A stretch of 64,000 nucleotides of DNA from Rhynchopus euleeides (lineage: Eukaryota; Euglenozoa; Diplonemea; Diplonemida; Diplonemidae), in the NCBI GenBank assembly GCA_963210315.1, contig OY723257.1:2108001-2172000 (forward strand), given 5' to 3'. Positions 10,444 to 22,643 of this stretch are shown here, piece after piece (position 1 is the stretch's first letter; each line of letters opens with the position of its first letter). The notes beneath the pieces are model-generated. The model saw only the letters and a program-made list of their open reading frames with translations, did no database searches and was not told where the DNA came from. The translations under genes and the position numbers were made by a program.

Positions 10444-13400
10444 ATGACGGAGGTGTGCATGCACCTTGGAACGAACCCTGAGGTAAGAACGAAATAATAT
10501 TCGATGCCAGCTGCAGCTTCCCCGCGGACCGCTGAATTGGTCCACCCCTGAGAGCCCTTTCTTTTGCAAAAGCCCTGATCCAGGTCATGGTGAAAAACGC
10601 CTGGGAGCGCACCATTGGGCACCTATCCACCCAGAGAGCGGCAAGACCAGCAGAACAAAGCCAACACGTGCGTGATGTAGTGATCCAACCCATCTCCCTC
10701 ACAACCCAAGCAGGACCTGCACACGCTGCGGGCAGCGCAATACATGCAGCATGTGCGCATCTACGGCGCCCTCGAGGGTGAGGAGGGCACACCGAGGCGT
10801 CTCGACGTCGACAGCAACGGCGGGCTCCGCCTAGAGCTCCACGGTGGGAAGGTGCTTGCAGGCGCAGCAAAGGCGCCGTCGCTCGAAGGGCTTGTGTCGT
10901 TCCAGGTGCCCCACCAGGATGACGTGTCGGTGGAGTTTGAGAATGACACCGCAACGGTGTATGGCGTGGCCCTCCCTCGCACGGTATGCATTGTGCAGAG
11001 GCGCCGCGTCGAGCATTTCGCGCTTGGCCCCCCCGCTGTGCATAAGGATTGTCGTGTGTGCATGTGCGTGCTGTGTGTCCTCAAGTCAAGGCGTTTTGCA
11101 TTCCCGCGTGTGCCCACCACCTTTGCCCACCACAGAATGCAGGCATGTTTTCGGACAGCTTCCAGAAGGCGCTGAAGGCGGGGCAGGTGTCCCGGCTGGC
11201 AGACGACACCATGCTGACGTGCAGGCAGAAGGTGGAGGAGGCTGTGCACAACTCCACCTTCAACCACGGGGTGAAGCCGCAGTTCAAGGCGAGCCCTCCG
11301 GAGCTGCTGCGTCAGCTGGCGCAGAAGCACCCCCGCAACACCCCGAAAACCATGTGCGGCACTGTCGACGGCGACACGCACGCTGAGGGCCTGTCCACAG
11401 GCGGTGTGCCGCTGTCGGTGAAGGACATCCGCGTCATGTCCGACGTGCTCAACAACCCCGGTGCCGCGCTGCGCCTGCTGGACGTGTCGGCGTCGCTGGA
11501 TGTGAAGGGCAGGCCCCCTGTCGCCAAGGACGAGCTCGAGCTCGAGGCAGAGGCACTCATGCAGGAGTGGGGGCCGATCAACGAGGAGGACGAGGCTGAC
11601 GAGAACCTGGAGAAGCTGAAGGCAGCCATCGCCCCTGCCGAGTACACATCCCTCGAACAGGCCTTCCGCCAGCTTGCCAAAGACAGGCTCAACATGCAGG
11701 ACATGGTATGCAGCAGAGGCAACAGGTGGGGATGGAGGTGGAGATGGGAGGCCACAGCCGCGACACAGCAATACGACCAGCCCTCCCTTTGTGGCTGCCC
11801 CCATAGCCCCACCTCCAGGTAGGCTATGGGGCAACGTGCTGCCTGAACAACAGACACCTCCACCACCACCACCCACACACACCCACACCCCTCCTGCAGT
11901 TCCTGGCAGCCCTGGAGAGCAACACGACGCTGACCTCGCTGGACCTGTCCAAGAACTCTCTCGGAACCCTCCCTGACGGCAAGAAGTCCTTCCGCCAGCT
12001 GCGCAGGGCGAAGCGTGCACTGGAGGACCACCCTGCATTGCTGTCGCTCAACCTGAGTGGCAACGATATGGGCCCGAAGGGGACCGGCCTGATTGTGAAA
12101 GGCCTGGTGCTCAACGTGTGCATCGCAGACCTCGACATGAGTGATAACGGCATCGGCGACGATGTATGTGGCATTGGGATGGGTGCTGACCTGGGACCAC
12201 ACAAACCCCCCCGAACAATGTTGGCAATGTTGGATGAGCGGTGCTGCACCGCGCAGAAGTCGACGAGAGACCGTTGTTCATGTTTCTGCCCAGTGGAGGT
12301 AGCAACGTAGCAACAGGCTAACCCTGATGCTGCCTCCACTGCCACACACAATACGAAACGCACCGAGCACACCTGCCTTTGATGCGGCATCACCACTTCA
12401 TGCATGTCGATGGAAAGACACAGAACCAGTCCAACACACACCCGCCACCATTCCAGGAGGAGGAGGAGAACGACGAAGACGCTGAAGGCGACGACCCTGC
12501 CTTCGGTGAACCCCTTGTGGGGCTCGAGGTATGTTCTGCGCACCCGTGGTGCAGGTTGACAGAAGGGGGTGGGGTGGCCGGTTTATTGAGCTGGGTTTAT
12601 GTTTTGCTGCCGCCATGTCTTGTGTCTTGGCGGCTAAGGCGTACCTCTGGGTGGGGGTGGGGGGTGTCTACTGGAGGCTGTAGTTCCGACTTCATCAGGC
12701 TGGGACACCGACCCCAAGAAGCGCAGTTGCAGCGGGGGGGGTGGGGGCTTGCATAATTTCAGTCGCGCGTTGCTGCCGTGTTTCTACCCAGCCTGGCGAC
12801 ATGCTCAGAAACACAACACCCGACACACAGGCATTTGCAGACCTGCTGAAGAAGAACAAGTTTGTCAAGACCCTCTCGCTTGCAAGGAACCGGATTAAGC
12901 CGATCGAGCTGGCCGACGAGGAACCAACTGGTATGCACCTCCATCGGAGTGCAGGCTCTACATGTGTGAGGGGTATCGTTTTGGGTGCGAACAGCGAGTT
13001 GTCAAGAGAGCCAGGAGTGTCGGGCTCACCAAACCCTTTTTATTTCGCATCATCCAGCTTCTTTGGCAACTAATGAGGCCACTGCACACATATGCGTGCC
13101 CTGATACGACCTCCCTGCCACACCTACAACCCCGGCAGACACCTTCGGTGACGATCAGGCGTTCTACAAGCTGCTGGCCCCGCTGCGCACCTTCCACCGG
13201 CTGACCTCGCTGGACCTGTCAGGGAACGAGCTGGGGCCGGGCGGTGCTTTCATCCTGGGTGCCGCACTTGCGAAGAACAAGAGCGTCACCTCCCTGGACA
13301 TCGGCGACTGCTCGCTGTGCCCACGCGGCATCGAGGCGCTGTGCGGACACCTCACTGGGGGCACCAGCATCACGCACCTGATGCTGCGCCGCAACAGCTT

Positions 13401-14382
13401 TGCCGGGCTGAAGGGCAAGAAGGGGGCCAAGGCATCCGCAAAGGCTGTCGCTGCCATGTGCTCCTTCCTCGCCAGCGACGCGAACCGGCTCGAGATGCTG
13501 GACCTCGCCTACAACAACCTGGGTGCTGAGCACTCCAAGACACTCCTGAGCACCCTCGCGTCGTCGTCAACACTCACAATGCTGGACCTGTCGCTGAACA
13601 GGCTGTGCGGTGCCAGCACCAGCGAGTACATCCCTGACGCCCTCCCGAGCCTGGCAGCTGTGATACGCGACACGCCGCTGACCCATCTGCTGCTGAAGTG
13701 GAACTTCCTGCAGACCTGCGGTGGCTGTGCCCTCGGGGAGGCCCTTGCCGGCTCGCAGGTGGAGGTGCTGGACGTGACGCAGAACCACCTGCGGGGCGAG
13801 GGCCTGTCGGCGATCTGCAAGTCGGGGGACCAGCTGAAGACGCTGCGCGCAGGTGCGAACGGGTCCTGCGGCGAGGCAGCGACGGAGGTTGCGGCCCTGA
13901 TGGAGAGGTCGACCAACCTGGTGAACCTTGATATCAGCGACAACAAGCTTGCGACGAATGCGGCGTCGACGGTGCTGTCAGCAGTGCCCAGGTCAGCCCT
14001 CGCCTGCCTCAACATCGGCAAGAACATGGTGGGGCCGGCAGCAGCGCCCCAGGCAGGCGAAGCGGCGGCGAAGCTGAGGACCTTGCTGTGTGGCGACAAC
14101 GACTTCGGGACAGATGCGATTGTGAAGCACATCATTCCGAAGCTGCAGGGGAACACGCAGCTGCGCACGCTCGTGGCGTGGGGTGGGCAGGGGCCCAGTG
14201 CGTCGTGCCTGGAGGCGGCGAATGAGGCTATCGCGAACAACAACACAATCCTGGAGCTGGATTTGGGCATCCCGTTGGTGGAGCTGCAGGAAAGAACGGC
14301 GATGTGTAACGAGTTCACCAGCAAGCTGCACGGCAACCTGAAGCATGCGACCTTCCAGTCTTCTTCTGAGCTGATCATCTGA
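10444..14382 (+). CDS. leucine-rich-repeat (ribonuclease-inhibitor-like) protein, about eight exons
   Basis: The best model is exons 10444-10482, 10584-10667, 10714-10983, 11136-11705, 11900-12163, 12457-12528, 12792-12930 and 13139-14382, giving 893 aa. From exon 3 on, every donor is GTATG and all joins keep frame. The first two joins use GTAAGA and GTGCGT, one intron is only 46 bp, and translation could instead begin at the ATG at 10744. The N-terminal 320 residues are non-repetitive, with an acidic coiled stretch near 290. From about residue 321 to 880 come RI-type LRRs, e.g. LTSLDLSKNSL, LLSLNLSGNDMG, LTSLDLSGNELG, LEMLDLAYNNLG, LTMLDLSLNRL, LVNLDISDNKL. An acidic insert (EEEENDEDAEGDD) forms exon 6. 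No kinase, NACHT or F-box is visible. This is probably a cytoskeletal or scaffold LRR protein; partners are unknown. Confidence 0.75.
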
Positions 14383-15550
14383 GCAGATTACATTGCTTTC
14401 TGCACCCATGCGCTGAGTCCATAATCCCCCCTCCCTTCAATGCAGGATGCAGAATGCTGAGGTGCCTTTGAGTCGTCATCGAGGTTTGCTGTTCCGACAG
14501 CACCCTTCACTGAGCATGCACCCTACACTGAGCAAGACCGATATTATAACCTAGCAAGGCCAACACAATACCGATACGGCCCTCCTCGGCAATCATCGCG
14601 CAGTGCCCCTTCTGGGTGCAGCTGATTCGCGCGGTACCCACCTGCCCCCCTTGTTAGACGGAACCTGCCCCTGCACCCACACACAATCCCTTACTCCCTC
14701 CGACCTGCATTTGAGTGAAGGGAGGTCGACTCTGTACCTTATCTTCTACTTCACTGCCCCTCCCCGGCAATCACGCCCCACCTCGTGCGCACAGGTGCAC
14801 AAGCACCCCCTCCCGACCCTGTTTCCTATTTTTTGAGAGGTTTGGCGGAGGCAACTCTAGAAAAAAAGTTCACCGTGTGGATTCACTGCGAGCACACTTT
14901 CCACAATTCACACGTCCTCCGGCGGGGCTGTGGGTGTGTTCTGCGTTCCAAGAACCACGCCTTCCCCCGTCTGAAGTGTGGCAGCTGCATTTACGTGCAC
15001 TCGCTTGTCTTAGATCGTCGCCCTGTGCCTTGTTTGGGATGCCACACCGAGCCTCCCCCCTGTTTCCACAGGTGGGTAGAGCGGCTCAAACATGGAAACT
15101 GGCACCTTGGGGAGGGTGGGATGGGGGGTGTTGTTGGTGGTGGTGGGTGAGGGGTAAGCAAAGATCACATCCACGCATCCGACCCAAAGTAAATACATCA
15201 CCGATGTACACGTAAGGCCTGCTGAGACGTATTAATGTTCGAGCTGCTGCTGCATGCTAGGAGGGTGTGTGTGGGTTGGAGGAATCAGAGCCATTCCCCT
15301 TGCGATGTGCAAAAGGAACCCCACACAAGCCGCCCGCCCCGCTCCCCCTCCCCCCTCTCCCGGAACCGAGGCCGTCGGTTGGTTTTGACCCCGCTTGTCT
15401 TTCCGCACATTGGCGTACGATTGCTTCCTCTTTGCAGAACCTCACCGACGAGACTCATCCCATACACACACACTGCAGGTCTGCCACGGTTGCACAGGCA
15501 GACGCGTTGGGCAAGCCAGGCAGGCCGATCGGACAGGCTAGGTCGGCAGG
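14383..15550. other. intergenic region
   Basis: No gene is supported in this stretch of about 1.2 kb. It is pyrimidine-rich, with scattered short frames only. A TGCAG acceptor-like site at about 15474-15478 upstream of the next start may mark a 5' untranslated intron. Confidence 0.5.
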
Positions 15551-18500
15551 ATGCCTGCCGAGGTGCTGCATGCGGCAGCGGTGACGCTGTTCCACCTCAA
15601 CCCGCAGACACAGGGCTACGACAGCAAGGGCCAGGTCGGGGCGGCCATCACCGGGGATGCTGGCACCTACAAGCTTGTGTGCTATGACGACAAGCAGACG
15701 TACCTCGCCACCGCCACCATCACCAGCAACAACGACTCCCTGCGCCTGCAGCTGAAGCAGGACAACTATGCCAGCTTCCGCGATGACAGCGGGAACCAGT
15801 TCTCCCTCTACTTCACGGAGGAGAAGAACATGCAGATGTTTGCGATGTACGCCGTCATGGCAATGTACGGCGCAGCAGGCATGCCGACACACACCAGCAC
15901 CTCTGTGGACCTCAGCGACCAGACTGCGGAGAGTGTGGACGTCGGCGACACGGTTGGGTTGAAGTTCAACGGGTACTACCTGGGGGCGAGCCCGCAGGGC
16001 GTGCCGACCCTGAGCTATCAGTTCGACAACAACCTGCAGTCGAAGCACACCTACAAGATGGAGGTATGTTGCAGTGCAGGCCGGTGGGGCTGGTGTGGTG
16101 AGGTGTCGTTGTTTTGTTTCACAGAGAGCTTCCACCTGGTTGTTGTGACCGCATAAAGGAGCCACACTGCGAGGGGGTGTTGGGAGGGTCTTTTGCCTTC
16201 ATTTTTCAGACAACCACACACACACACACCCACTTGTTGCGGCACTGCAGATCCCGACGTCGAACACCAACCTGCGGCCCGACATGAAGGGCTTCGAGGG
16301 GCTGGTGTGCGGGATGAGCCAGGGGGGCAAGCGGTGCGTCGTGGTCCCCCACGCCTGCCGCCGTGGCACGGAGGCCGCTGGCGAGAGCACGATCATCGTG
16401 ATGATCGAGGTGCGCAAGGTGAAGAAGGAGGAGAAGCCGCAGCAGCAGCAGTACCAGCAGCCCCAGCAGCAGCAGGGCGGGTACTCCTCCCCCATGGTAT
16501 GCGTGGGCTGGTGTTCCGAGTAGTCAGTGTCCTCTCATTTGCATTCCCTTTCTCACATGCCGTTTTGTCGTCTTCCTTTCTGGGCACCGTGTTGAGTCAT
16601 GGGGTGCTGCTGGCAGCTGGCATCGCCGCTGCACAGGCACACGGCCAGTGTGGCCACGACTTGCACAAAGGGTAAAGGGTTCGCCCCAGCACAGACCCCC
16701 TCGCTGTCACACGTCAACACGCACTCTAATCAACCCCTCACAGGCACCGCAGCAGGCACAGCCTGTCGGCAACTTCCAAGACTTCCAGAGGCAGCAGCAG
16801 CAGCAGCAGCAGATGCTGTCGATTGGGATGGTATGCAATGCCGTGACTTTACTGGCACTGCCTCGGCACAGTGTGTACAGCCAAAGAAAGGCCCTTCAAG
16901 CATTGCTGCTGTTGTTTCTGCCTCGACTACTATCCCACGCCGTGTTGCCTCCGTGTTGCCGCATCCGCATTTGGCTGTTGCCTTGCCATCACCCCCGCCT
17001 CCCTCCACAGCCCGGCTACCAGCAGCCCCAGCAGCAGCAGCAGCAGCCGATGGTGGTTGCTGCGCCGCAGCAGATGCAGCCCGCACAGCCTGTGGTGCAG
17101 ACAGAGCCTGTTGCAGCGGCAGCACCTGCGGCTGCCGCGCCTGCGGCGACTACACCTGCGGGTCTGTCGCCGGAGCAGCTGCGCACCATCAACGACACGT
17201 CGACGAATGTGACGGCTATCGTCAGCCATGTGAACGAGCTGAACCAGAAGGTTGACATGCTCAGCACAGACTTCAAGATGGCGCAGAAGAAGGAGAAGCC
17301 GACCACACTCACCGCAGCACAGCTGCAGCACTCCGTCACCGCAATGCTCGACGAGAACAAGAACATGCAGGACGAGGTGCGTGCGAAGGACGACATGATC
17401 AAGACCCTGGAGAACCGCTGCCTGGATCTCGAGAAGAAGGTCGACAAATTCGCCAACTCTGCCCACAGCCTGATGGAGGAGAAGAAGTCGTTCGCATCCA
17501 ACGCGACGGACACACGCCTCGAGATGGACCGCCGTGTCCTGAAGCTGCAGGAGGAGGTCCAGCGGTCCACCTCCGAGCGTGACGACTCGCAGCGGCACCT
17601 CGCCACTGGTATGTCTCGCACTGCTGCGTCTGAGCTGACCGAGCCTAATATGATGCTGCGTGTTGTGTTATGCAGATGTGGCACTGCAGCAGGGAGTGTT
17701 ACCTGTCCCTGCAGGTGCGATTGTTGGGACAAATCGGGTGTTGCAGCTCCGGTTCTTCTGCAGCACCAAAGCCAAGCCTTTTAAGTCTGCAAGGATCCCA
17801 AATCAGGGCACCGCCATTACTGTACCGTAAGGGCCCCTCCCTCCCGCCCAACCCCCTCCACCCCTGCAGTCAAGAAGCTGCTCGACCTGTCGGAGGATGA
17901 GATCCGGAAGGTCAAGGGTGAGAACGAGGTGATCAAGGTGCAGTCGGAAAACACGCGCATGAAGGTATGGCATTGCTTGCATATGGAGATTGGTTTCGCC
18001 GCATGGTGTAGAGGGTTATGTGGCTTGTGTGTCTTTGCTGGATGAAGGGATAGCCGCCGCTGTTGGGGCATGGTTGCACACGCCATCATACCTTGCATCC
18101 ATCCCACCGCCACCACCCCCCTCCTCAGCTGTCGCACACGGAGGACAGCCTGCGCACCGAGAAGGAGGCCCGCAAGCTCAGCGACGAGCGGGTGCTGCAG
18201 CTCAGCGCGGAGCTGTCTGAGTGCCGCGACACCCTCATGCGCAAGGAGCGCGAGCTGCAGGAGAAGCTGAAGAAGATCGAGGCGGACCGCCTGCACTTCA
18301 ACGGCATGCTTGAGGAGGAGCGCCTCCGTGCGGAGCGCGAGCTCACCGCGATGCGCGACGAGATGGTGACGGACCTGCAGTCCCGCGAGCGCCGCTTCGC
18401 CGCAGAGAAGGAGCGCGTCGCTGAGGACCAGTTCGCACGCGGCGTGGAGAAGGGCCACGAGGAGGGCCAGACCGAGGCACGCCTCCACTACGAGGATGAG

Positions 18501-20656
18501 ATGGCCAAGGTCCGTGCCCAGGCCATGGAGGTGGAGAACGACCTGCAGAGCGACGTCTCCAAGCTGAAGGTCGACATCGAGGGCCTGCAGACCGAGCTCA
18601 CCGGTGCTGAGTCCACCATCTCCACCCTGAAGAGCGACCTCGCTTCGCTGGAGGACAAGCACACCGTGCTGGGGCATGAGCACACGCTGCTGCAGGAGTC
18701 GAGCGAGCAGCAGAAGCAGTCCCACGAGGAGTACTCCACGCAGCAGCAGGAGCTGCAGGGCAGCCTGAACGACAAGATCACCGAGCTGACGGCGAAGCTT
18801 GCGAAGGAGATGGAGGCGCTGGACCTCGCCAACGAGCGTGCCGGGGACAGCGAGGAGCGCTTCCGCAACGCGGAGATGCGGTTCAACGGCACCATCGAGT
18901 CGCTGCGCCGCGACATGGTGCCGAAGCCGTTCGTCGCCACCATCACCAGCGCCATCTTCAGCGACAGGGAACCCGACCTTTCCTTTGAGGACGACGAGGC
19001 GAACTACCCGAAGGAGACGATCGAGCGTGTTGTGGAGGTCGAGGTGGAGAAGGCCACTGGCGATGCCTCCCCCAAGAAGGACGACGACGACTGGTCGGAG
19101 GTGACCCGCCCCTCCTCGTCGGAGCCGAAGAAGTCCGCCTCCTCGTCGGAGGAGAAGAAGGACGACGAGGCGGCAGACCTGTCGCGTGACGTGGAGGAGA
19201 AGGCGCATGAGAAGAAGGATGACGACTTCGACTCCGACGACATGGTCCGCGTGGAGAAGGAGGAGACTTCCCCCAGTGCCGAGGAGGAGAAGCCGAAGCC
19301 TGCTGCGGTGGAGGACGAGGAGGACGACGAAGAGAGCGACCCCCCTGCAGCGGAGGCACCGAAGGACGACACCCCCACAACCACCGAGGTGCTTCAGGCG
19401 GCTCCGGAGGCGCAGGCCCCGGTGGTGGCGGAGGCTGCTGCCCGCGATGAGGACGACGAGTCCACAGAGGTTTCGAAGCAGGCCGATGCTGACACAGTGG
19501 AGCCTGCGTCCCGCGCCCTGCCTGAGGAGGGCGGTGCGGAAGAGGAGGAGGGTTCCGCACAGCAGGCCAAGGCTGCAGAGGAGGAGAAGGAGGAGGAGGA
19601 CAAGGAGGCCAGCAACGCCGGCGCTGCCGAGCAGTCGGAGGAGCCTGAGGTGAAGGCGGAGGTGGAGGAGAAGAAGGAGGAGGTGGCTGTGGAGGAGGAG
19701 AAGAAGGCGGAGGAGGAGGAGGTGGTGGCGGCGGCGGAGCCCGAGGCGGTGGCGGCTCCGGAGAAGGCTGACGAGGTGGTGGAGGAGGAGGAGGGCGAGG
19801 TGGTGGCGGCCGTGCCGCAGCCGGAGGCGAAGGAGGAGGAGGAGGTGCAGGAGGGGCGGGACAACGCTGATGATGACGACGATGACGAGCCCCTTGTGCC
19901 GAAGCGCGCCGCACCTGCTGATGACGATGATGACGAGGAGGAGAAGAAGGTATGGTGTTGTCACATCTCAGCAGCAAGTGGTGTGTGTGTGTATGGTGAC
20001 CTTATGACGAGTGGGAAGGCCATGCTCAGATCTTTCTTTGTGTGTATGCGTGTTGACCGCAGAGATCACGCCAAGAGCAGGTTGCTTGTTGTGATCTGCA
20101 CCCATCCCAAAAGTATTCACGTGTGTCAGCTTCCTGGGCTTCGCCTCCCCTCAGTGTGTCCCCAAGCGGCGCAACACACCCCTGACCCCTGCACCCTCCC
20201 CCGCACAGCCTGCCCCTGCGCCTGCGAAGGACTCTGACTCTGACTCTGACTCGGCAGAGGCAAGGCCCGCCCCGAAGAAGGCTGTCCCGAAGCGGGTATG
20301 TCACACGCCGCAATGTTTGTGTCTTGATGCCGTCAGCGGAGCACTTGCTCGGAGGGGATGGGCCTTCGCTGCGGTGCCGAACACTGTGAGGGTTTGGTGC
20401 GGTTATTTCCTCCGCTCCCATGTCGAGGTGGTAATTTTGCCGAGAGCGGCAATCCCATCGCATTCTAGAGTATTTTCAGGTGGGGGTACGGTGGCACGCC
20501 GCACGCACATGACGACACACCACACACCACACACCACAGGGCTTCTTTGAGGACAGTGACAGCGACAGCGACAGCGAGCCCCCGCGCCCACAGCCGAAGA
20601 AGGCTGCTCCAAAGAAGTCGGCGCTGTTCGACGACTCTGACAGCTCGTCCGAATAG
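15551..20656 (+). CDS. FKBP15: FKBP15/WAFL-like protein: WH1 domain, FKBP domain, long coiled coil, acidic tail; eight exons
   Basis: Exons 15551-16063, 16251-16496, 16744-16830, 17011-17608, 17870-17964, 18129-19949, 20209-20295 and 20540-20656, all with GTATG donors, give 1187 aa, close to animal FKBP15 (about 1.2 kb of codons). Domain order matches that family. A WH1/EVH1-like domain comes first (about 5-105; LVCYDDKQTYLATATI, NQFSLYFTEEKNMQMFAMY). A split FKBP fold follows (about 120-230; VGDTVGLKFNGYYLG, MKGFEGLVCGMSQGGKRC, VVVPHACRRG). Next is a Gln/Pro/Ala-rich linker (235-333), then coiled coil from about 334 to 780 (LSPEQLRTINDTSTNV). The tail is very Glu/Asp/Lys-rich and ends in Ser-Asp repeats (casein-kinase-2-like sites). 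The FKBP active-site Trp position is Phe and the usual Tyr near the start is Phe, so isomerase activity may be weak. Known members act on actin and early endosomes; the same role here is inference. Confidence 0.85.
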
Positions 20657-22282
20657 CGCGGGCACGTGGGCCCAAGGCGAGTGTTTTAGTCGCAGCATCA
20701 GCCGCACGCGTGCCCTGCGGTGCGCTGCTTGTATCGTGTGATCCGTGCATACCGCGTGCTGTATCTTCCCACAACCCCTCTTCTTTATTTGCCTTTGTTT
20801 CCTGTGCTATTGGGTGTATCTGCCACCCACCGCCCTATACCGCATCTCAGTTACAGACCCCTGCCACCCCCCCCTTCCCCAGCGTCGATTTGTCTTTTGT
20901 GATTTACGGCCCCCACTACCACATCCCTTTTTATCGAAACTGAAACAACATGTGTGCAAATATGCCCCCTCCCCTCCCGTTCGCAAATCGATCAAAGTTG
21001 GACCGGTTGGTTCGGAAGAAAGGTGGGGTTTGAGAGAGAGGGGGGGGGGGAAACGGGGTGGTGTTGTTTTATCCGCCCCGCAGTTTGAATATGAGCAATT
21101 CTGACAAACCCCTGACGGTAAAAAAAAAGCACACACAAAACAAAGAGAAGGATAAACGCGCGGGGAGGGGCGAGCCTGCCCCTTGGGAAAGATCTGTGTT
21201 CCCAGAGGAAGAAGCAGAAAAAAACCTATCTTTTGTGCCCCCTACCCCACCCCCCCACCCCCTTCCGTTTTGCGCCTCATCTTCTCACCTTTCTCCCCCC
21301 CGGCCCCCTGCCCCTCTCACCGCCGGATTGAAAAGCTGGCAGAAACCGGGCAGCTTCTCTGGGGCTCACTCTCTGAGTCAGCTTGATTCAAACGTGTGTC
21401 GGCAAATGGGGAGGGAGTGATGGGGTGGGATAGTCACGGCCCATCCACGGGCACTTTGGCCACGCTGCGGCACGTTTTCCTCGTTCGCGCACAGGCCATG
21501 TTTCAGGCCATTATCCTGGCTCGCAATCCCCCCGATTTCTCTCCCCAACTCCCACTCATCGATATCGTATGTTCCATACTGTTGGCAACCTGTTCCTGGC
21601 GGCACTAACATGTTGTGTCGCCGTCTCACCGTCGGGTTTATTCTGGCTGCATCTCCAGAGCGATTCGTCATAATTGCCCTGCAGGCAGCAGGCAGTAGGC
21701 CTGTCACAGCAGGGCCAGCAATGGCGGATGGGTCATCAGGGGTGGCGCTCTCGCTCGCGGTGACTTCAGTCTCCGCTGTAGCACAGCAGTGCGCTCTCTT
21801 GTCGTGGCCCCTGTCACCGACTTGCTTCTTCACACTCTTGTTGGTTCACCGAACCACTCGAGGTATCACCTGCTGACGCCCGCTCGCCCCTCCCCCCTTT
21901 TTTTGGTGAATTAGTTTCCCGTGAAGAAAATGGGGGAAAAAATCCGCAAATAAAGCCCAAAAAGAACGCAAAAGTAACGGGAAACGGGAATAAAAATGAA
22001 AACAAGGCGGGTGAGTGGGTGGGTGGGTGGTGCTGGGTAGTAACATCTGTGTCTCGCTGGTTTCAGCACACAAAGAGCGCAGCTGCTGGGCAGGGGCGAT
22101 TTCCAGGTAGGGAGGGGGTGGTGTTACGAACAGGGCAGCAGAAAAAAATGGATGCAAACAGAAAAAGAAGCGATTTTAGCTTCTCTCTTCATCTTCTACA
22201 AAACCCCCCACCCTCTTCCCTTCACCCCACGCCCGTTTTCTTTTTTTTTTTGCCAGCCGCCTTCTTTTTTTCTTTTGTGCAT
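20657..22282. other. intergenic region left of the duplicated block
   Basis: About 1.6 kb without a supported gene. It has G, A and T homopolymers and many short overlapping frames on both strands, none with domain-like sequence or splice-consistent extension. Confidence 0.5.
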
Positions 22283-22643
22283 TTTGAACGATTTGAACGA
22301 TTTTTGGCCGTGCTCGTAGCATTCCCCGTTGAGGGGGTCGCTATTTCGTGTTCTCCTGGCCGCACGGAGGCATTGCCTTACGTCGCCTCTTCCTCTTTTC
22401 CTTTGGTGGTGTGTTGGTCTGGCACAGAGGGCGGGACCGTGCTGATATGCACAGTGACGACTCTCCCTTTTGTTTTGTGCCCGCCTCCACCGAGATTCGG
22501 CTGATGCCTCTCAGACTGGGGGCGGGCGGTCGCCGACGCTGACGCGCCTGGCGGCCTGTGGTAAGTGACGTGGGGCTGGGATGGGGGGGGGGGGTGCTGG
22601 GAGGTCGGGCCGAAGCCCTTGTTCTCTGATGATGTTATTTGGT

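Noticed and set aside
10761-12038. 425-codon minus-strand frame opposite the LRR gene
   Set aside because: Antisense shadow that crosses exons and introns with no domain.
13509-14378. 289-codon minus-strand frame opposite the last LRR exon
   Set aside because: Antisense shadow.
17817-19964. 715-codon minus-strand frame opposite FKBP15
   Set aside because: Leu/Arg/His-rich antisense of the acidic coiled-coil exon; open because of codon bias.
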